Of a DNA stretch of 64,000 nt, positions 29,441-40,362 are shown in pieces. The stretch spans positions 744,001-808,000 of the forward strand of contig NZ_JYLM01000001.1 in NCBI RefSeq assembly GCF_001439815.1. Reading direction: 5' to 3'. This DNA comes from Pseudomonas orientalis. GTDB lineage: Bacteria; Pseudomonadota; Gammaproteobacteria; Pseudomonadales; Pseudomonadaceae. The translations under genes and the position numbers were made by a program. The notes beneath the pieces were generated by a model. That model saw only the letters and a list, made by a program, of their open reading frames with translations. It made no database searches and was not told the origin of the DNA. The stretch's first letter is position 1; each line of letters starts with the position of its first letter.

Positions 29441-32101
29441 TCAAACCGTAACGGGGTCTGTCTTGTCGACGTTGATCCCGTAGCGGTTGATCGCTTCCGT
29501 GATTTTGTCACGACCGATCACACCGTCATCCGCCAGTGCCTTCAGCGCTGCCAGCACGATGAAGTGGCGGTCCACTTCAAAAAACTCGCGCAACGCTTCC
29601 CGGGTATCCGACTGGCCGAAACCGTCGGTTCCCAGCGCCACAAAGCGGCGGTCGTGTACGAAGGGGCGAATCTGATCGGCAAATAATTTCATGTAGTCAG
29701 TGGCAACCACCACCGGCCCGCTTCTACCGGCCAGGCAGTTTTCCACGTAGCTCAGGCGTGGCTCGTTTTCCGGATGCAGCAAGTTCCAGCGCTCCACGGC
29801 GTGCCCGTTACGGCGCAGCTCGGTCAGGCTGGTGACACTCCACACGTCGCAGTAGAGGGCGAAGTCTTCCTGGAGCAGTGCCGCTGCAGCGATGACTTCG
29901 CGCAAAATCGAACCACTGCCCATCAACTGCACCCGAGCATCCGGGTGCGTGCTCAGCGGATACATCCCTTTGAGAATGCCATCCTCCACGCCGTCGGGCA
30001 TTGCCGGGTGCGGGTAGTTTTCGTTGAGCAGGGTGATGTAGTAGTAAATGTCTTCCTGTTCGACATACATGCGCCGCATGCCTTCGCGAATAATCACCGC
30101 CAGCTCGTAGGCAAAGGTCGGATCGTAGGCGACGCAGCAAGGAATCACCGACGCCAGGATATGGCTGTGCCCGTCGTCATGCTGCAACCCTTCGCCCATC
30201 AGGGTGGTGCGCCCGGCCGTGGCACCCAGCAGAAAGCCACGCGCGCGCGCATCACCCGCCGCCCAGGCCAGGTCGCCGACGCGCTGGAAGCCGAACATCG
30301 AATAGAAAATATAGAACGGCACCGTCATCAGGCCATGGTTGCTGTAGGACGTACTTGCTGCGATCCATGAGGAAATGGCACCCGATTCATTCAGGCCTTC
30401 CTGCATGATCTGTCCGTCCTTGCTCTCCTTGTAGTAGCTCAGTTGCCCGGCGTCCTGCGGGGTGTAAAGCTGGCCGACGGCGGAGTGGATGCCGATCTGC
30501 CGGAACAGGCTTTCCATGCCGAAGGTGCGCGACTCGTCGGGCACGATGGGGACGATCAGCTTGCCCAGCTGCGGGTCCTTGAGCAGCGTGCCGAGAATGC
30601 GCACAAACGCCATGGTGGTGGAAATGGCGCGCTCTCCAGTGTCCTTGAGTTGAGTGGCGAATGCCGACAGGGGTGGAATCGTCAACGGGGCGACGTCAGT
30701 GTGCCGGGCAGGCACATAGCCGCCCAGGGCCTGGCGTCGGGCATTGAAATAGCGGGCTTCTGTGCTGTCGGCTGCCGGCTTGAGGTAAGGAATTTCGTCG
30801 AGCAGGTCATCGGCCACTTCCAGCCCGAAGCGGTCGCGGAAAGCTTTTACCGCGTCGGCACCCATTTTCTTCAACTGATGATTGATGTTCTGGCCTTCGC
30901 CGGCTTCGCCCATGCCGAAGCCCTTGACGGTCTTGGCCAGGATCACCGTGGGCTGGCCCTTGTGGCGCGCTGCGGCAGCATAGGCGTTGTAGACCTTGAG
31001 CGGGTCGTGGCCGCCCCGTGAGAGCTTCCAGATATCGTCGTCGGACATGTCCGCAACCAGTGCCAGCAACTCCGGGTATTTGCCGAAAAAATGCTCGCGC
31101 ACATAGGCGCCATTCTGGGATTTGTAATTCTGATAATCGCCGTCCACGCATTCCATCATGCGCTGGCGCAGCAGGCCGGTCTGGTCCTTTTCCAGCAGCG
31201 CATCCCAGCCCCCGCCCCAGATCACCTTGATCACATTCCAGCCGGCGGCGCGGTACAAACTCTCGAACTCCTGGATCACCTTGGCATTACCGCGCACCGG
31301 GCCGTCCAGGCGCTGCAGGTTGCAGTTGACGACGAAGATCAGGTTGTCGAGTTTCTCGCGACCGGCCAGGGAGATAGCGGCCAGGGATTCCGGTTGGTCC
31401 ATTTCGCCATCACCCAGAAACGCCCATACCTTGCGGCCCTGATGTTGCTTGAGGTCGCGAAACTCCAGATAACGCATGAAGCGCGCCTGATACGCGGCCG
31501 TGATCGGCCCCAGACCCATGGACACCGTAGGAAACTGCCAGAAGTCCGGCATCAGCCGAGGGTGAGGATAGGATGACAGCCCAGCGCCGCCGGCCTCGCG
31601 GCGAAAGTTGTCCAGCTGGGCTTCGTTGACGCGGCCTTCCAGATACGCGCGGCCGTAGATGCCGGGGGAGGAGTGGCCCTGGATGTACACCAGGTCGCCG
31701 TCGAAGGTGTCGGTTCGGCCACGAAAGAAATGGTCGAAGCCTACGTCGTACAACACGGCGGCTGACGCATAGGTCGCAATATGCCCACCCACGCCTGAGT
31801 GCTTGCCTGCGCGCAATACCATCGCCATGGCGTTCCAGCGGATAAACGCATTGGTCCGCCGTTCAATGTCCAGGTCACCGGGGTAGGGCAGTTGGCGGTC
31901 GACAGCAATGGTGTTGACGTAAGGGGTGGTCACCCGTCCGTAAAAGTCGCCGTGGCGCGCCACGTCGAAATCCAGCAACTGGTCGATCAGGTAATGGGCG
32001 CGAGGGCGGCCTTCGGCGGACAGCACCGATTCGATGGAGTCCAGCCACTCGCGGGTTTCCTGCGGATCGTGGTCCAGGGATGCTGCGTTATTCGGGGTCA
32101 T
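29441..32101 (-). CDS. AceE-type 2-oxo-acid dehydrogenase E1 paralogue (MdeB-like)
   Basis: An 886-residue homodimeric thiamine-diphosphate E1 enzyme. The cofactor motif is GDGEMDQPES (about 230) followed by NCNLQRLDG, and the C-terminal transketolase-like domain includes GILKGMYPL and LAALKALADDG. No E2 gene (aceF) is adjacent, unlike the housekeeping aceEF pair. This is therefore a paralogue, comparable to MdeB (2-oxobutyrate dehydrogenase E1) of P. putida; annotators may label it aceE. It would decarboxylate pyruvate or 2-oxobutyrate and use E2/E3 encoded elsewhere. The ATG has TGGAG upstream. It diverges from a MarR regulator across a perfect palindrome. Confidence 0.9.
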   Translation of the reverse strand: MTPNNAASLDHDPQETREWLDSIESVLSAEGRPRAHYLIDQLLDFDVARHGDFYGRVTTPYVNTIAVDRQLPYPGDLDIERRTNAFIRWNAMAMVLRAGKHSGVGGHIATYASAAVLYDVGFDHFFRGRTDTFDGDLVYIQGHSSPGIYGRAYLEGRVNEAQLDNFRREAGGAGLSSYPHPRLMPDFWQFPTVSMGLGPITAAYQARFMRYLEFRDLKQHQGRKVWAFLGDGEMDQPESLAAISLAGREKLDNLIFVVNCNLQRLDGPVRGNAKVIQEFESLYRAAGWNVIKVIWGGGWDALLEKDQTGLLRQRMMECVDGDYQNYKSQNGAYVREHFFGKYPELLALVADMSDDDIWKLSRGGHDPLKVYNAYAAAARHKGQPTVILAKTVKGFGMGEAGEGQNINHQLKKMGADAVKAFRDRFGLEVADDLLDEIPYLKPAADSTEARYFNARRQALGGYVPARHTDVAPLTIPPLSAFATQLKDTGERAISTTMAFVRILGTLLKDPQLGKLIVPIVPDESRTFGMESLFRQIGIHSAVGQLYTPQDAGQLSYYKESKDGQIMQEGLNESGAISSWIAASTSYSNHGLMTVPFYIFYSMFGFQRVGDLAWAAGDARARGFLLGATAGRTTLMGEGLQHDDGHSHILASVIPCCVAYDPTFAYELAVIIREGMRRMYVEQEDIYYYITLLNENYPHPAMPDGVEDGILKGMYPLSTHPDARVQLMGSGSILREVIAAAALLQEDFALYCDVWSVTSLTELRRNGHAVERWNLLHPENEPRLSYVENCLAGRSGPVVVATDYMKLFADQIRPFVHDRRFVALGTDGFGQSDTREALREFFEVDRHFIVLAALKALADDGVIGRDKITEAINRYGINVDKTDPVTV

Positions 32102-32162
32102 ATGAGGCTCCAGGGTAGGCGGATTCCGGGCGGCGAGCGCCTTGTGGGCGGGCTGCGATATA

Positions 32163-32176
32163 GTTGCAATTGCAAC
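32163..32176. promoter_or_regulatory. Palindromic operator between the E1 gene and marR
   Basis: GTTGCAATTGCAAC, a perfect 14-bp palindrome in the 145-base divergent region, with a second TTGCAAC half-site at about 32211. The core TTGCAATTGCAA recurs at 33801. It fits a MarR dimer site controlling both divergent genes. Confidence 0.75.
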
Positions 32177-32246
32177 GACATGCCGGAATTTAGCCCGGGA
32201 TGAGCTACTATTGCAACCTTCTTGAAATTCCCCCGGATGGTGTTGC

Positions 32247-32723
32247 ATGTCGTCGAAAGAGCCTGATGTATGGTTCCGTTTTGTCAGGGCCCACAGGACG
32301 GTCATCCGCGAGATCGAGCGCAGGTTAAGCGAGGCGCAGCTGCCTCCGTATGCCTGGTACGACGCGTTGTGGGGCCTGGAAAGCGGTCCGGAAGGCACCC
32401 GCCGTATGCATGAATTGGCCGATGTACTGGCCATCGAGCGTTACAACCTCACGCGCCTGGTCGACCGCCTGGAAAAGGACGGCCTGGTGGTGCGCTCGCG
32501 TTCCGACGGTGATGGCCGCGCGGCGTTTGCCTCGATCACCGACGCGGGCCGGATGCTGCGCAAAAAAATGTGGAAAATCTACGAGAGCACCGTGGATGAG
32601 CTGTTCCTGTCGCAGATTGAGCCGGAACATCGCCAGGCGTTTGCCGATGCACTGGAGCGTACGGCGGGGTTGGCGATGGGGGCTGGCGTGCAGACCCGTA
32701 GCCGGCGCAAAACGTCAATGTGA
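32247..32723 (+). CDS. MarR-family transcriptional regulator
   Basis: A 158-residue winged-helix protein. The recognition region is ELADVLAIERYNLTRLVDRLEKDGLVVR (about 54-81) and the wing RSRSDGDGRAAFASITDAG contains the DxR motif. Dimerisation helices flank it. The ATG is preceded by GGATGG. It diverges from the AceE-type gene and overlaps neither neighbour. By position and by the two matching palindromes it probably represses both E1-type genes and itself, responding to an unknown acid or phenolic ligand. Confidence 0.9.
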   Translation: MSSKEPDVWFRFVRAHRTVIREIERRLSEAQLPPYAWYDALWGLESGPEGTRRMHELADVLAIERYNLTRLVDRLEKDGLVVRSRSDGDGRAAFASITDAGRMLRKKMWKIYESTVDELFLSQIEPEHRQAFADALERTAGLAMGAGVQTRSRRKTSM

Positions 32724-32738
32724 TGAAGTGTGGCCAGG

Positions 32739-33746
32739 TCATTTCAGGTCATACCGTTGCAGAGCGTCTTCCACTTTTTGTGTATCGAAATGCCCTTCAT
32801 CGGCCAACGCTTTCAAGGCCAGCACGGCAATCCAATAGCGGTTCGGCGCGGCGGCCTGCACCGAGCCTGCGCCCAGCGCCACGAAGCGCGTGTCCACATG
32901 CGCGGCCAACGGGTCGATAACCGACTGTGGGTAGCCGGTGACGGCAATCACCGGTGTTCGGCTCCCCGCCAGGCAGTCGCGCAGGTGGCTGCTGCGTCTG
33001 GGTGCGCATGGATGCAGACGGTTCCAGCGCTCAACGGCCGCCGCCTCGCGTGCCAGTCGGGTGTAACTGGGGCAACTCCATACGTGCGCCGTGATACCCC
33101 ATTGCTGCTCCAGCAATTGTGCGGCGTGCATGACCTCTTCCAGCGCACGACCGGCACCGAGCAAGCGCACGTTCTCTATGCCGGCAGCTCGCTGCACGGG
33201 GTACATGCCCTTGATCACGCCCTCACGGTCCAGCGTCTGCGCTGCGAGTGTGCTTGGCTGATCATGCAGCGCCAGGTAATAAAAGCCCGGCTGGCCATCG
33301 ACATACAACGTACGCAACCCGGCCAGTACGATCGCCCGTGCCTCTTCGCCCGAGGCGGGGTCGTAGGGCGTACAGCGTGGATGGCTCGCCAGCCACAAGG
33401 GCAGCGACGGTTGCGCGCCCTTCGGCCAAGGAGAGGGATGGGTTTCGCTGTCATTGCACAAAATGCCGCGCTGGGCGGTCTGGCCTGACAATGCGCACAG
33501 CTGTGCAGACGACGTGGCGCTGTGCAGGTAGAGCAGCGGTTTTTCCCCCGCATTGCGCGCGAACCAGATGGGCCAGTGACCCGGGCGCCGACTGCGCGAC
33601 TGGCCGCGAATCACCCAGGCCTGGCGGCTGGACTCCAGCGTGCCGGCCATGCTCATGACCGTGTACAGCGGCGAGCTGCGCGAGCAGGCGCAGGTGTCCA
33701 GTGCGTCGATGCACAGTTGCGCAGCGCGTGCGGTAGAGGCGGGCAT
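32739..33746 (-). CDS. Stand-alone C-terminal half of an AceE-type E1 (no cofactor domain)
   Basis: A 335-residue frame whose last 200 residues align closely with the C-terminus of the neighbouring E1: REGVIKGMYPVQ, AVERWNRLHP, DCLAGSRTPVIAVT, RFVALGAGSVQ and LALKALADEGHFD all have counterparts. The first 130 residues resemble a decayed pyrimidine-binding domain. The thiamine-diphosphate motif GDG...NCN is absent, so it cannot be a complete enzyme. The frame is open and has its own TTGCAATTGCAA operator upstream, suggesting an expressed gene rather than debris. It could be a modifier subunit or a pseudogene in progress. Confidence 0.7.
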   Translation of the reverse strand: MPASTARAAQLCIDALDTCACSRSSPLYTVMSMAGTLESSRQAWVIRGQSRSRRPGHWPIWFARNAGEKPLLYLHSATSSAQLCALSGQTAQRGILCNDSETHPSPWPKGAQPSLPLWLASHPRCTPYDPASGEEARAIVLAGLRTLYVDGQPGFYYLALHDQPSTLAAQTLDREGVIKGMYPVQRAAGIENVRLLGAGRALEEVMHAAQLLEQQWGITAHVWSCPSYTRLAREAAAVERWNRLHPCAPRRSSHLRDCLAGSRTPVIAVTGYPQSVIDPLAAHVDTRFVALGAGSVQAAAPNRYWIAVLALKALADEGHFDTQKVEDALQRYDLK

Positions 33747-33799
33747 GGGGCGTGGCTCCTGGCGACAGAGGTGCCTACCCTACTGGAATTTATCCAGTG

Positions 33800-33813
33800 A
33801 TTGCAATTGCAAT
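33800..33813. promoter_or_regulatory. Second copy of the MarR-type palindrome
   Basis: ATTGCAATTGCAAT, with a third half-site ATTGCAAT at 33815-33822, lies 54 bases upstream of the stand-alone E1-like gene. Its 12-base core is identical to the palindrome at 32163-32176. Confidence 0.75.
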
Positions 33814-33983
33814 GATTGCAATAGTTCCTCGGTTCTCCGGCTAAATCGATCCGCCGCTGCTGCGTTTAATCTTCAAGTGCAGGAACGTCACGGCGCAGAC
33901 ATTTTTTCGTCATGACGGCACTTTAGGCTGGTCGTGCAGGTCATTAATGGCGCGGCGCTTTTAAACTCAACAAGGAGTCCCCC

Positions 33984-34070
33984 ATGGACGATTACCAGGA
34001 AGAATTGCTCGAGTACCAGGCATTCGAGCTCGACCCGCTGGATCCGGTCGACGATGCCACCGAGCTGTAA
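33984..34070 (+). CDS. Acidic 28-residue peptide
   Basis: A tiny frame, MDDYQEELLEYQAFELDPL followed by nine more residues, with a strong AAGGAG eight bases before the ATG. It has eleven acidic residues and no lysine, arginine or histidine, so the net charge is about minus eleven. The glutamate/leucine spacing allows an amphipathic helix over residues 4-15. It sits alone, convergent with the AraC regulator gene. No family is recognised. The excellent ribosome site and lack of other explanation favour a real gene. Confidence 0.6.
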   Translation: MDDYQEELLEYQAFELDPLDPVDDATEL

Positions 34071-34078
34071 ACCCGACT

Positions 34079-35113
34079 TCAGGCGGAATGCCGCTGGCTG
34101 CGGCGAAATTCCCCTGGGGTCTGGTTGTTCCAGCGCCTGAAGGCGCGTTGGAAGGCTTGGGCCGAGGCAAAACCGAGCAAGTAGGCGATCTCGCCAAAGG
34201 CCAGTTCCGTATCGCGAATGTAGGTCATGGCCAGGTCGCGACGGGTATCGTTGAGAATCGCGCGGAACTGGGTGCCTTCGTCGGCCAGTTTGCGGCGCAG
34301 TGTCCAGGTGGGCAGCTTCAAGCGCGCCGCCACTTCTTCCAGGTCGGGTTCCCGGCCACCATTGAGCATCGGCCCCAGTAGCCGGGTAACGCGCTCGCGC
34401 AGGCTGCGGGTGCGGGTCAGTTGCTCCAGCTCCCTTTCACACAGCTGTAACAACAGGTGCCAGGTGCTCGGGCAGTGTTGCGGGTTGCGCAGGGCCAGGG
34501 TGGCCTGGTTCAGGCGCAGTTGATTGCTGTGGGCACCGAACTGCAGCGGACTGTCCCCCAGCACGCTATACAACGGGCTGTACTCGGGGGCCTGGAATTC
34601 GATTTCGATGCGTTGGGCCTGCACCCTCTGTTGCGCCAGGCTCGACAGTTGATGCAGCCAGCCGGCGATGATCGAGTCCACCACAAAGCGGTTATAGGCA
34701 TTGTAGGGGCTGATGGAATAAAACCTGAGCCAGGCGCCTTCGGCGTCTTCATGAAAGCTCGACTGTCCACGGTAGTTGGAGCCATACAGCGGTTCGAAGC
34801 GCGTCAACGTGCGCGCGGCTTCGCGTACGGTCGGTGCCTGGGCGGCGGTGACACCGGCGAGCCCGGCCTGGCTCAGGCGACTGAGCTGACCCATGCGCAG
34901 GCCCAGGCCTGGATCGCCGGTCAGTTGGATTGCCGCATGCCCCAGGCGCATATAGCGCGGGATCGACAAGCGTGCGCCTGCTTCGGCCAGGCGCGCGGGG
35001 TCCAGGCCGTATTGCAGCAACAGCGGTTGCGGGTCCAGGCCGTGGCTCTGGACGGCATCGGCCAGGGTGTGCACGAAGCCCACCGACAGATCCCCCAGGC
35101 GCACCGGCTTCAC
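34079..35113 (-). CDS. AraC-family transcriptional regulator (Arabinose_bd/OruR type)
   Basis: A 344-residue regulator. The N-terminal 200 residues form the Arabinose-binding-like domain of the OruR/GbdR-related group (SIPRYMRLGHAAIQLTGDPGLGLRMG). The C-terminal 100 form the double helix-turn-helix with LEEVAARLKLPTWTLRRKL and the family signature AFGEIAYLLGFASAQAFQRAFRRW. GTG start four bases after the stop of the nitrilase-like gene, so the two are probably co-transcribed and coupled. Target genes are unknown; the neighbour is the first candidate. Confidence 0.9.
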   Translation of the reverse strand: MKPVRLGDLSVGFVHTLADAVQSHGLDPQPLLLQYGLDPARLAEAGARLSIPRYMRLGHAAIQLTGDPGLGLRMGQLSRLSQAGLAGVTAAQAPTVREAARTLTRFEPLYGSNYRGQSSFHEDAEGAWLRFYSISPYNAYNRFVVDSIIAGWLHQLSSLAQQRVQAQRIEIEFQAPEYSPLYSVLGDSPLQFGAHSNQLRLNQATLALRNPQHCPSTWHLLLQLCERELEQLTRTRSLRERVTRLLGPMLNGGREPDLEEVAARLKLPTWTLRRKLADEGTQFRAILNDTRRDLAMTYIRDTELAFGEIAYLLGFASAQAFQRAFRRWNNQTPGEFRRSQRHSA

Positions 35114-35117
35114 GCGG

Positions 35118-36248
35118 TTACAGCCAGATATTCAGCAGGCGCGCGCCACGGGCGTCGCCGTCGGCGAACAGCTGCCCGTTGCGGCTGAGAAAGCTTTGCC
35201 CGGCGCTGCCCAGGTCCCAGAACTGTCCACGCAAGAACACACTCATGCCTGCCGTGGCCTGGCTGATCGGTGGCTGACCGATCAGGGTCAGACGACGCCA
35301 GGCTTCGCCCTCGCTGGTTTCTTCGGGCTTGAGGCTGACTTCGGACGGGGTCGACACGCTCTTGAAGCCGCGCCACGGGCGGTCCCAGGTATCGCGCCCG
35401 GTCACATAGGCCGGCACTGCAATCAGTTGGGCGCCTTGTTCGTTGAGCTTGCGGTAGTTGTCCGGGTACCAGCTGTCGCTGCCGATCAGCACGCCCAGGC
35501 GCCCGGCCGGGGTGTCGACTACGCTGACGATGTTTTCATCGCCGGGTTCGATAAAGCCGCGCTCATCGTAGATCGGATACAGCTGACGCTGCGGCTGGCC
35601 CAGGGGCAAACCATCGGCGGCAAAGACCACGCTGACGTTATACAGCGCGCCGTGGCCGACCTGCAGTTGCCCCAGGGTCACGCTGGGGTTGGGCAGGGCG
35701 ATGGAACCGGCCACCAGGGTCACGCCGAACTCCTTGGCCAGGCCGCCAAACAGCACCTGGTAGTCGCGCGCCATGCCGGGGGCTTTCATGCGCAGATACG
35801 CATCGTCCATGCGGTTGTCACCGGTGGCGCTGATCCAGGCGCGCAGGAACTGCAACGGGTTGCTGATCGACAGCCAGTTCATCGCGTCCTTGAGGTGGGT
35901 GGCCTGGTACAGCTCATTTTTTTCGCCGGTCAGCATCAGCCAGGTGCCGACATGTTCCGGCAGCACGACGACGGTCTTGTCGTTGATCAAGCCCTGTTCC
36001 CGGGCCTTTTGCAGGTAGGCCGAGAGCTTCAGGTGCAGGCGTTCCAGGCTCTGGTAGTCGGCGGGAAACAGCTCCGGCTGGATACCCAGCAGGTTGCCAC
36101 GCTCGGCCGGCTGGCCTTCATTGACCGCGAGTGTGATGCGCAGGTCCGACAGGTAATGCGCCACGGGGCGCTCCTGGGTCCAGACCAGATACGCGGCGAG
36201 TGAGGCAACCAGGGCCATGGTGACGGTGAACACGAGTAATTTGCGCAT
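35118..36248 (-). CDS. Nitrilase-fold protein without the catalytic Lys-Cys pair, membrane-anchored
   Basis: A 376-residue protein with an N-terminal hydrophobic segment (about 4-23) that should anchor or export it. The body is a carbon-nitrogen hydrolase fold: the glutamate is present in VVLPEHVGTW (E98). The lysine position reads QPQRQLYPIY (R221), and the nucleophile position reads VLIGSDSWYPD (G256-S257 where ICxD is expected). Two of three triad residues are therefore missing and it is probably not an amidase. The distantly related apolipoprotein acyltransferase Lnt also has a membrane part, but that part is absent here. Downstream is the AraC gene. Confidence 0.75.
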   Translation of the reverse strand: MRKLLVFTVTMALVASLAAYLVWTQERPVAHYLSDLRITLAVNEGQPAERGNLLGIQPELFPADYQSLERLHLKLSAYLQKAREQGLINDKTVVVLPEHVGTWLMLTGEKNELYQATHLKDAMNWLSISNPLQFLRAWISATGDNRMDDAYLRMKAPGMARDYQVLFGGLAKEFGVTLVAGSIALPNPSVTLGQLQVGHGALYNVSVVFAADGLPLGQPQRQLYPIYDERGFIEPGDENIVSVVDTPAGRLGVLIGSDSWYPDNYRKLNEQGAQLIAVPAYVTGRDTWDRPWRGFKSVSTPSEVSLKPEETSEGEAWRRLTLIGQPPISQATAGMSVFLRGQFWDLGSAGQSFLSRNGQLFADGDARGARLLNIWL

Positions 36249-36392
36249 GGGGCAACAGACAACAGACCGGTGGCAGGGTTCGCGACTAGGGTAGGGCCCC
36301 TGGCTCGGCTTGCCAAGGCTTGCTGTGCATTTGGATCAATAAGTTGTCAGTTTCAGTCATTGAGCGGTGGGTGATCGCCTCTTAGTCTGTGA

Positions 36393-38498
<2,106 letters not shown>

Positions 38499-38506
38499 GT
38501 CGCCGA

Positions 38507-38538
38507 AGAGGGGCGGTGGTAGACTACCGCCTCTTTTT
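38507..38538 (+). terminator. Terminator after fadH
   Basis: An imperfect stem GAGGGGCGGTGGTAG / CTACCGCCTC followed by TTTTT. It ends 18 bases before the next ATG. Confidence 0.65.
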
Positions 38539-38555
38539 CATTCAGATACCTCTCG

Positions 38556-39467
38556 ATGGGCCCTTTCGACTGGCTGCCCCGCGCGCCCCTTGAACCTGTG
38601 CAGCTCGATTGGCTGAACGGGATCGAGTTGGCGGTGCTGCGCCTGGACCGTATCGATCCGCTGATCAGCGGCAACAAGTGGTTCAAGCTCACCGAACACC
38701 TGAACCAGGCACGACACGCGGGGGCCACCGGGGTCATCAGCCTCGGCGGGTCTTACTCCAACCATCTGCACGCACTGGCGGCTGCGGGCAAGCGCTTTGG
38801 CTTTCCCACGGTCGGCCTGTTGCGCGGACATCCTCAAGACACCCCCACCGTGCTCGACCTCAAGGCGTTCGGCATGCACTTGCATTGGCTCGGTTACGGC
38901 GGCTATCGCGCACGCCATGAGCCGGGCTTCTGGTTGCCCTGGCGCGAACGGTATCCCCATCTTCATCCGGTGCCCGAAGGCGGCGGCGGGCTGGCCGGTG
39001 CGCTGGGCTGCGCGGTGTTGGTCGAGCAGGCGCGGGCGCAGATGGGCCATCTCGGGTGGGCGGATTACGACGCCTGGTGGCTGGCAGCCGGTACCGGGAC
39101 GACCCTGGCCGGGCTGGTGCTGGCGGAGGCGGGGGCGCATCCGGTGTACGGCGCAATGGCGGTGCCGGATAATCATGGCGTGGCGCAGAATGTGAGTGCG
39201 GTTGTGCAGGCCGGTTATGAGTTGCTTGACGCCAGCCGAGGCGGCTTTGCCAAGGTCGATCCGCTGCTGCTCGATTTTATCGAACGCACCGAACAGGCCT
39301 GCGGTGTGCCGCTGGAGCCGCTCTACACCGGCAAGGCGCTGTTGGCGTTGAAGCAACAGATCGAGGCCGGACGCTTCGCCCCCGGTACCCGCCTGATCTT
39401 CATCCACACCGGCGGCCTGCAAGGCCGCCGAGGTTTCAATGCCTTTGCGGGAGGGGCCTTGCCCTGA
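38556..39467 (+). CDS. PLP-dependent D-cysteine desulfhydrase / ACC-deaminase-like enzyme
   Basis: A 303-residue fold-type II PLP enzyme. The cofactor lysine is in ISGNKWFKL (about K41), and the phosphate-binding loop is AAGTGTTLAG. SLGGSYSNHLHALAAAGK is the family signature. The group contains D-cysteine desulfhydrase and 1-aminocyclopropane-1-carboxylate deaminase. At about 300 residues it is shorter than authentic ACC deaminase (about 340), so D-cysteine or a related amino acid is more likely. The ATG is close behind the fadH terminator. Confidence 0.85.
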   Translation: MGPFDWLPRAPLEPVQLDWLNGIELAVLRLDRIDPLISGNKWFKLTEHLNQARHAGATGVISLGGSYSNHLHALAAAGKRFGFPTVGLLRGHPQDTPTVLDLKAFGMHLHWLGYGGYRARHEPGFWLPWRERYPHLHPVPEGGGGLAGALGCAVLVEQARAQMGHLGWADYDAWWLAAGTGTTLAGLVLAEAGAHPVYGAMAVPDNHGVAQNVSAVVQAGYELLDASRGGFAKVDPLLLDFIERTEQACGVPLEPLYTGKALLALKQQIEAGRFAPGTRLIFIHTGGLQGRRGFNAFAGGALP

Positions 39468-39496
39468 TGCCAGTCAGTCAAGCGAACGTCGCCCTC

Positions 39497-39611
39497 TGTA
39501 GGAGCGAGCTTGCTCGCGAAAAACGTCAACGATAACGCGTGCTTCCTGATTGAACGCGGCGCCTGTGAGTTTTTCGCGAGCAAGAGCTAGGCGCCCCCCT
39601 CGCTCCTCCAA
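39497..39611. repeat. Second-family palindromic repeat (TAGGAGCGAGCTTGCTCGCG), disrupted
   Basis: CTGTAGGAGCGAGCTTGCTC opens the element; the inverted end TTTTTCGCGAGCAAG is broken by AGCTAGGCGCCCCCC before CTCGCTCCT. The inner part is related to the copies at 44388 and 62021. One arm is therefore damaged. Confidence 0.8.
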
Positions 39612-39657
39612 AAAGCCTTAACTGACTGGCATCAGGGCTTGCGCCCGATAAGGTGTA

Positions 39658-40251
39658 TCACTCGATGAATGTGCCCGCTGACTCAACGCCACCGGAAGCA
39701 AGTCCCCTCCCACCCGGCATCATTCTCAGCGCTGTGTTATCGCGCAGCACGTAGTGATGAAAGATTCCCGCCAACGCATGCAGCCCGATCAGCCAGTAAC
39801 CGATTTGGCCAAACAGCACATGCCAGCCTTCGATCTCTTTGGCCAGAGCCTTGTTTTCAGCGATCAGCGGCGGCAATTCCATCCCGTAGAACATCACCGA
39901 ATGCCCCTCGGCACTGACGATCAGCCAACCGGCAATCGGCATGCCGATCATCAACCCATACAGGGCGAAGTGGGTCAGGGTCGCCAACAGGCGTTGCCAG
40001 TGCGGCGGCGCCGGCACGATCTGCGGCGCCACGCCCAGGCTGCGCGCGAACAGGCGCAGCCACACCAGCACAAACACGGTCAGGCCGAACATAAAGTGCA
40101 TTTCGACGATCAGCGTGCGCGCACCGCTGCCTTTGGGGAACTGGCCGCGCAACTCAATGCAGGCGTAGACCACCGCCAGCAGCACCACCATCAACCAGTG
40201 CAACGCAATCGACATGGTGCTGTAGCGCGTATCGGAATTTTTCCACGGCAT
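39658..40251 (-). CDS. Cytochrome b561 family protein
   Basis: A 197-residue four-helix inner-membrane cytochrome. Candidate haem histidines are in SIALHWLMVV (first helix), VEMHFMFGLTVF, GWHVLFGQIGYW and LHALAGIFHHYVLRD. It probably passes electrons from ubiquinol to a periplasmic acceptor. Start at MPWKNSDTRYS with GAGG upstream; five further residues are possible but lack a site. It stands between phnX and a repeat. A second b561 gene is at 55977. Confidence 0.9.
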   Translation of the reverse strand: MPWKNSDTRYSTMSIALHWLMVVLLAVVYACIELRGQFPKGSGARTLIVEMHFMFGLTVFVLVWLRLFARSLGVAPQIVPAPPHWQRLLATLTHFALYGLMIGMPIAGWLIVSAEGHSVMFYGMELPPLIAENKALAKEIEGWHVLFGQIGYWLIGLHALAGIFHHYVLRDNTALRMMPGGRGLASGGVESAGTFIE

Positions 40252-40362
40252 CGTTGGTTTCCTCACTCATCAGGGCCTACCTCCGTTCTTTGACGGAGTG
40301 AGTTAACTGTATGCCTGTTTTAAGCGCTTCGCCTGTTGTGAATGCCGCTGCATTGATCTTCG

